Shown here: piece after piece, positions 62,374-64,000 of the stretch
How the letters are laid out: every line of letters starts with the position of its first letter
How positions within the stretch are numbered: the stretch's first letter is position 1
Assembly (NCBI RefSeq): GCF_004963255.1
Contig: NZ_SUGA01000003.1
Span: forward strand, 294,514 to 358,513
Origin: Mesorhizobium sp.
GTDB taxonomy: Bacteria > Pseudomonadota > Alphaproteobacteria > Rhizobiales > Rhizobiaceae
DNA: 64,000 bases
Direction of reading: 5' to 3'
Program-made: the position numbers and the translations under genes
The notes under the pieces: model-generated
What the model saw: the letters and a program-made list of their open reading frames with translations, nothing else
What the model was told of the DNA's origin: nothing
Databases searched by the model: none

Positions 62374-62514
62374 GTCCATCGCCCCGACCCCAGTCGGTCC
62401 GGGCAAATCTTGGATTTCGGCAGAGCAACCCGGATCGCCCGCCAGCGTCAAAGGCAAGACTTGAAAAATCAGAACGCCGCCGGCGCGCAGCCGGAACAAC
62501 AGGAGAGAGAGCAA

Positions 62515-63423
62515 ATGTTCAGGAAGATGGTTTTTGGAGCGGTTTCGCTGCTCGCCATGGCCGCAAGCGCCGCGCATGCCGCCGATATCAAGGAATTCCG
62601 CGTCGGCATCCTCGGCGGCGAGAATGAGACCGACCGTCTGCGCAACTATCAGTGCCTCGCCGACCACCTGAAGTCGGAGTTCGGCTTCGAGAAGGTTTCG
62701 CTGTTCCCGGCCGCCGACTATGACGGCGTCATCCAGGGCCTGCTCGGCGGCACGCTCGACTTCGCCGAGCTCGGCGCGTCCGGCTACGCCAGCGTCTATC
62801 TGAAGAACCCGAAGGCGGTCACCCCGATCCTCACCACCAAGCAGACCGACGGCTCGACCGGCTATTATTCAGTTGGCCTGGCGCTCAAGACCTCCGGCAT
62901 CACCGACATCAAGTCGGCCAAGGGCAAGAAGCTCGGTTACGCCGATCCGGATTCGACCTCGGGCTACCTGATCCCGCTGACCCAGATTCCGAAGGACACC
63001 GGCGCTTCCAACGAGACCTACTTCGCCTCGACCCAGTTCAACGGCGGCCACGAGAACAACATCCTGGCCGTGCGCGACGGCAAGGTCGACGTTGCGGTGG
63101 ATGATTCCTCCGGCATCGGCGACTTCAAGAACGGCTACACCTCGGGCACCTTCCACAAGGAAGTCGCCAAGGGCGCCGTCGACCCGAACGACTTCGTCGA
63201 AGTGTGGCGCTCGGGCCTGATCCCGAACGGTCCACTGGTTGTCCGCACCGCGCTGGGCGACGACATGACCGCCAAGCTCACCGCCTTCTTCACCGCCTTG
63301 CCGGTCAAGGACAAGGCCTGCTTCGAAGGCGTCGAAGGCGGCGACTTCACCGGCTACGTGCCGGTGAAGCCGGACTTCTACAACGTCATCGTCGAAGCCC
63401 GCAAAGCCGCCATCGGCGGCTGA
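62515..63423 (+). CDS. phnD: Phosphonate ABC transporter binding protein
   Basis: A 302-residue periplasmic protein. The signal peptide ends AAHA-AD near residue 23. Mature blocks are FRVGILGGENETDRLRNYQCL, FPAADYDGVIQGLLGG, DFAELGASGYASVYL and GYADPDSTSGYLIPL, the phosphonate-binding fold. GGAGAGAGAG lies just before the ATG. It is followed by a terminator-like hairpin and phnE. Confidence 0.93.
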   Translation: MFRKMVFGAVSLLAMAASAAHAADIKEFRVGILGGENETDRLRNYQCLADHLKSEFGFEKVSLFPAADYDGVIQGLLGGTLDFAELGASGYASVYLKNPKAVTPILTTKQTDGSTGYYSVGLALKTSGITDIKSAKGKKLGYADPDSTSGYLIPLTQIPKDTGASNETYFASTQFNGGHENNILAVRDGKVDVAVDDSSGIGDFKNGYTSGTFHKEVAKGAVDPNDFVEVWRSGLIPNGPLVVRTALGDDMTAKLTAFFTALPVKDKACFEGVEGGDFTGYVPVKPDFYNVIVEARKAAIGG

Positions 63424-63433
63424 CGGCATCAGG

Positions 63434-63469
63434 AAAAGGGCGGCGTCGCAAAAAAACGCCGCCCTTTTT
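63434..63469 (+). terminator. Attenuating hairpin between phnD and phnE
   Basis: AAAAGGGCGGCGT and ACGCCGCCCTTTT form a perfect 13-bp stem with a 9-nt A-rich loop and end in T. It lies 10 bp after phnD. Partial termination would explain more PhnD than PhnE. Confidence 0.8.
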
Positions 63470-63481
63470 GCATTCACAGTC

Positions 63482-64000
63482 ATGACCCTTTCGACAACGA
63501 TCCATTCCGACGCCACCCGCCAGCAGGCCGATGCCTGGCGGCGCCAGACGTCGCTGCGCCGCTTCTACACCGCGCTTGGTGTCGGCCTGCTGCTTGTCGC
63601 CATGTTCGCGACCATGTGGTTCGCCGACGAGGCCAATGCCGGCCACTTTTTCGACCGCCTGCCGCACATCCTCGATTTCCTGAGCTGGCTGGTCCCGAAG
63701 GACTGGAACGATGTCTGGCGTGCGCTGTTCGACATCGCCTCGCCCGGCGACAAGGGCACGCAGGAGTTCAACTTCCCGCTCGGCCGCGTCTACATCTGGG
63801 GCGGCTTCTACATTCCCGAATATTTCGAGCTGATGCTGACGACGGTGAACGTGGCGCTGGTCTCGACCTTCATCGGCTTCGTCTTCGCCGTTCCCTTCTC
63901 CTTCATCGCCGCGCGCAACCTGACGCCGAGCCCGATCCTGCGGCTCGTCGTCAAGCGCTTCATGGAACTGCTGCGCGCCTTTCCGGAGATCGTCATTGCC
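63482..64000 (+). CDS. phnE: Phosphonate ABC transporter permease, N-terminal part
   Basis: An open frame from the ATG at 63482 to the window edge gives 173 residues. An N-terminal helix (about 29-45; YTALGVGLLLVAMFATMWF) is followed by a periplasmic loop (HILDFLSWLVPKDW) and helices near FELMLTTVNVALVSTFIG and FAVPFSFIAARNL. RLVVKRFMELLRAFPEIVIA matches the PhnE EAA-loop approach. The 3' part is outside the window. Confidence 0.9.
   Translation, partial: MTLSTTIHSDATRQQADAWRRQTSLRRFYTALGVGLLLVAMFATMWFADEANAGHFFDRLPHILDFLSWLVPKDWNDVWRALFDIASPGDKGTQEFNFPLGRVYIWGGFYIPEYFELMLTTVNVALVSTFIGFVFAVPFSFIAARNLTPSPILRLVVKRFMELLRAFPEIVIA

Noticed and set aside
1..64000. tRNA, rRNA, prophage and insertion-sequence genes
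   Set aside because: No cloverleaf, rRNA core, transposase, integrase or phage structural motif was recognised on either strand, though no tRNA or HMM scan could be run.

Overview
The window is high-GC DNA with the gene content of an alphaproteobacterium of the Rhizobiales (Hyphomicrobiales). Mesorhizobium or a close relative is the best guess. The pointers are an OlsB-type ornithine-lipid acyltransferase, a cysG-DUF2849-cysI-cysH-DUF934 sulfur operon, a Zur-type Fur protein, many LacI- and GntR-controlled ABC sugar transporters, a PhnF/PhnGHIJKL C-P lyase cluster, and several families of palindromic intergenic repeats of rhizobial type. This is inference from gene families; no 16S rRNA or other decisive marker is present. 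I found no tRNA, rRNA, CRISPR array, intact insertion sequence or prophage.

Layout. 0-6.5 kb: the 3' end of lspA, an AcuI/YhdH-like reductase, a hybrid histidine kinase, olsB, a TRIC/UPF0126 channel and grpE, separated by short-period tandem repeats folded into palindromes. 6.5-9 kb: a PfpI/DJ-1 protein and a GMC oxidoreductase. 9.1-14.1 kb: the assimilatory sulfate reduction operon on the minus strand, with conserved palindromic sites upstream of cysG. 14.4-19.6 kb: a host-attachment-family protein, a Kef/YbaL-type exchanger, and an AraC regulator next to redox enzymes. 19.6-25.2 kb: a class A penicillin-binding protein, then a frameshifted membrane-ferredoxin-cyclase gene and an OafA-type acyltransferase. 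The last two are flanked by a duplicated copy of the 5' end of the PBP gene. 25.5-32.5 kb: small membrane proteins, RNase D, an M20 peptidase, a predicted three-hairpin sRNA with C-rich loops, polA and zur.

32.6-42.8 kb is a carbohydrate locus. A LacI-family regulator faces a minus-strand CUT1 ABC operon (binding protein, two permeases, ATPase, sugar isomerase/epimerase, Gfo/Idh dehydrogenase, then an aldo-keto reductase). An identical 14-bp LacI-type operator sits in front of each transcription unit. gnd (6-phosphogluconate dehydrogenase) converges on the regulator with overlapping stop codons. 42.9-46.2 kb is a periplasmic copper-handling operon (DUF2946, PCuAC, YcnI, CopC-CopD fusion). 46.3-54.2 kb is a probable sugar-acid locus: a GntR regulator with two winged helices, a UxaA/GarD-type dehydratase, a ribose-type ABC importer and a zinc alcohol dehydrogenase. 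Two promoters here share a motif.

54.4-64 kb is the phosphonate locus: phnF divergent from phnGHIJKL and a hexapeptide acetyltransferase, then a DUF1868 2H-phosphoesterase, phnC, phnD and the start of phnE. A good Pho box and an inverted repeat lie between phnF and phnG. The DUF1868 protein is the most interesting enzyme here, because a 2H phosphodiesterase could act on the cyclic ribose phosphate made by C-P lyase. The strongest non-coding candidate is the sRNA upstream of polA.
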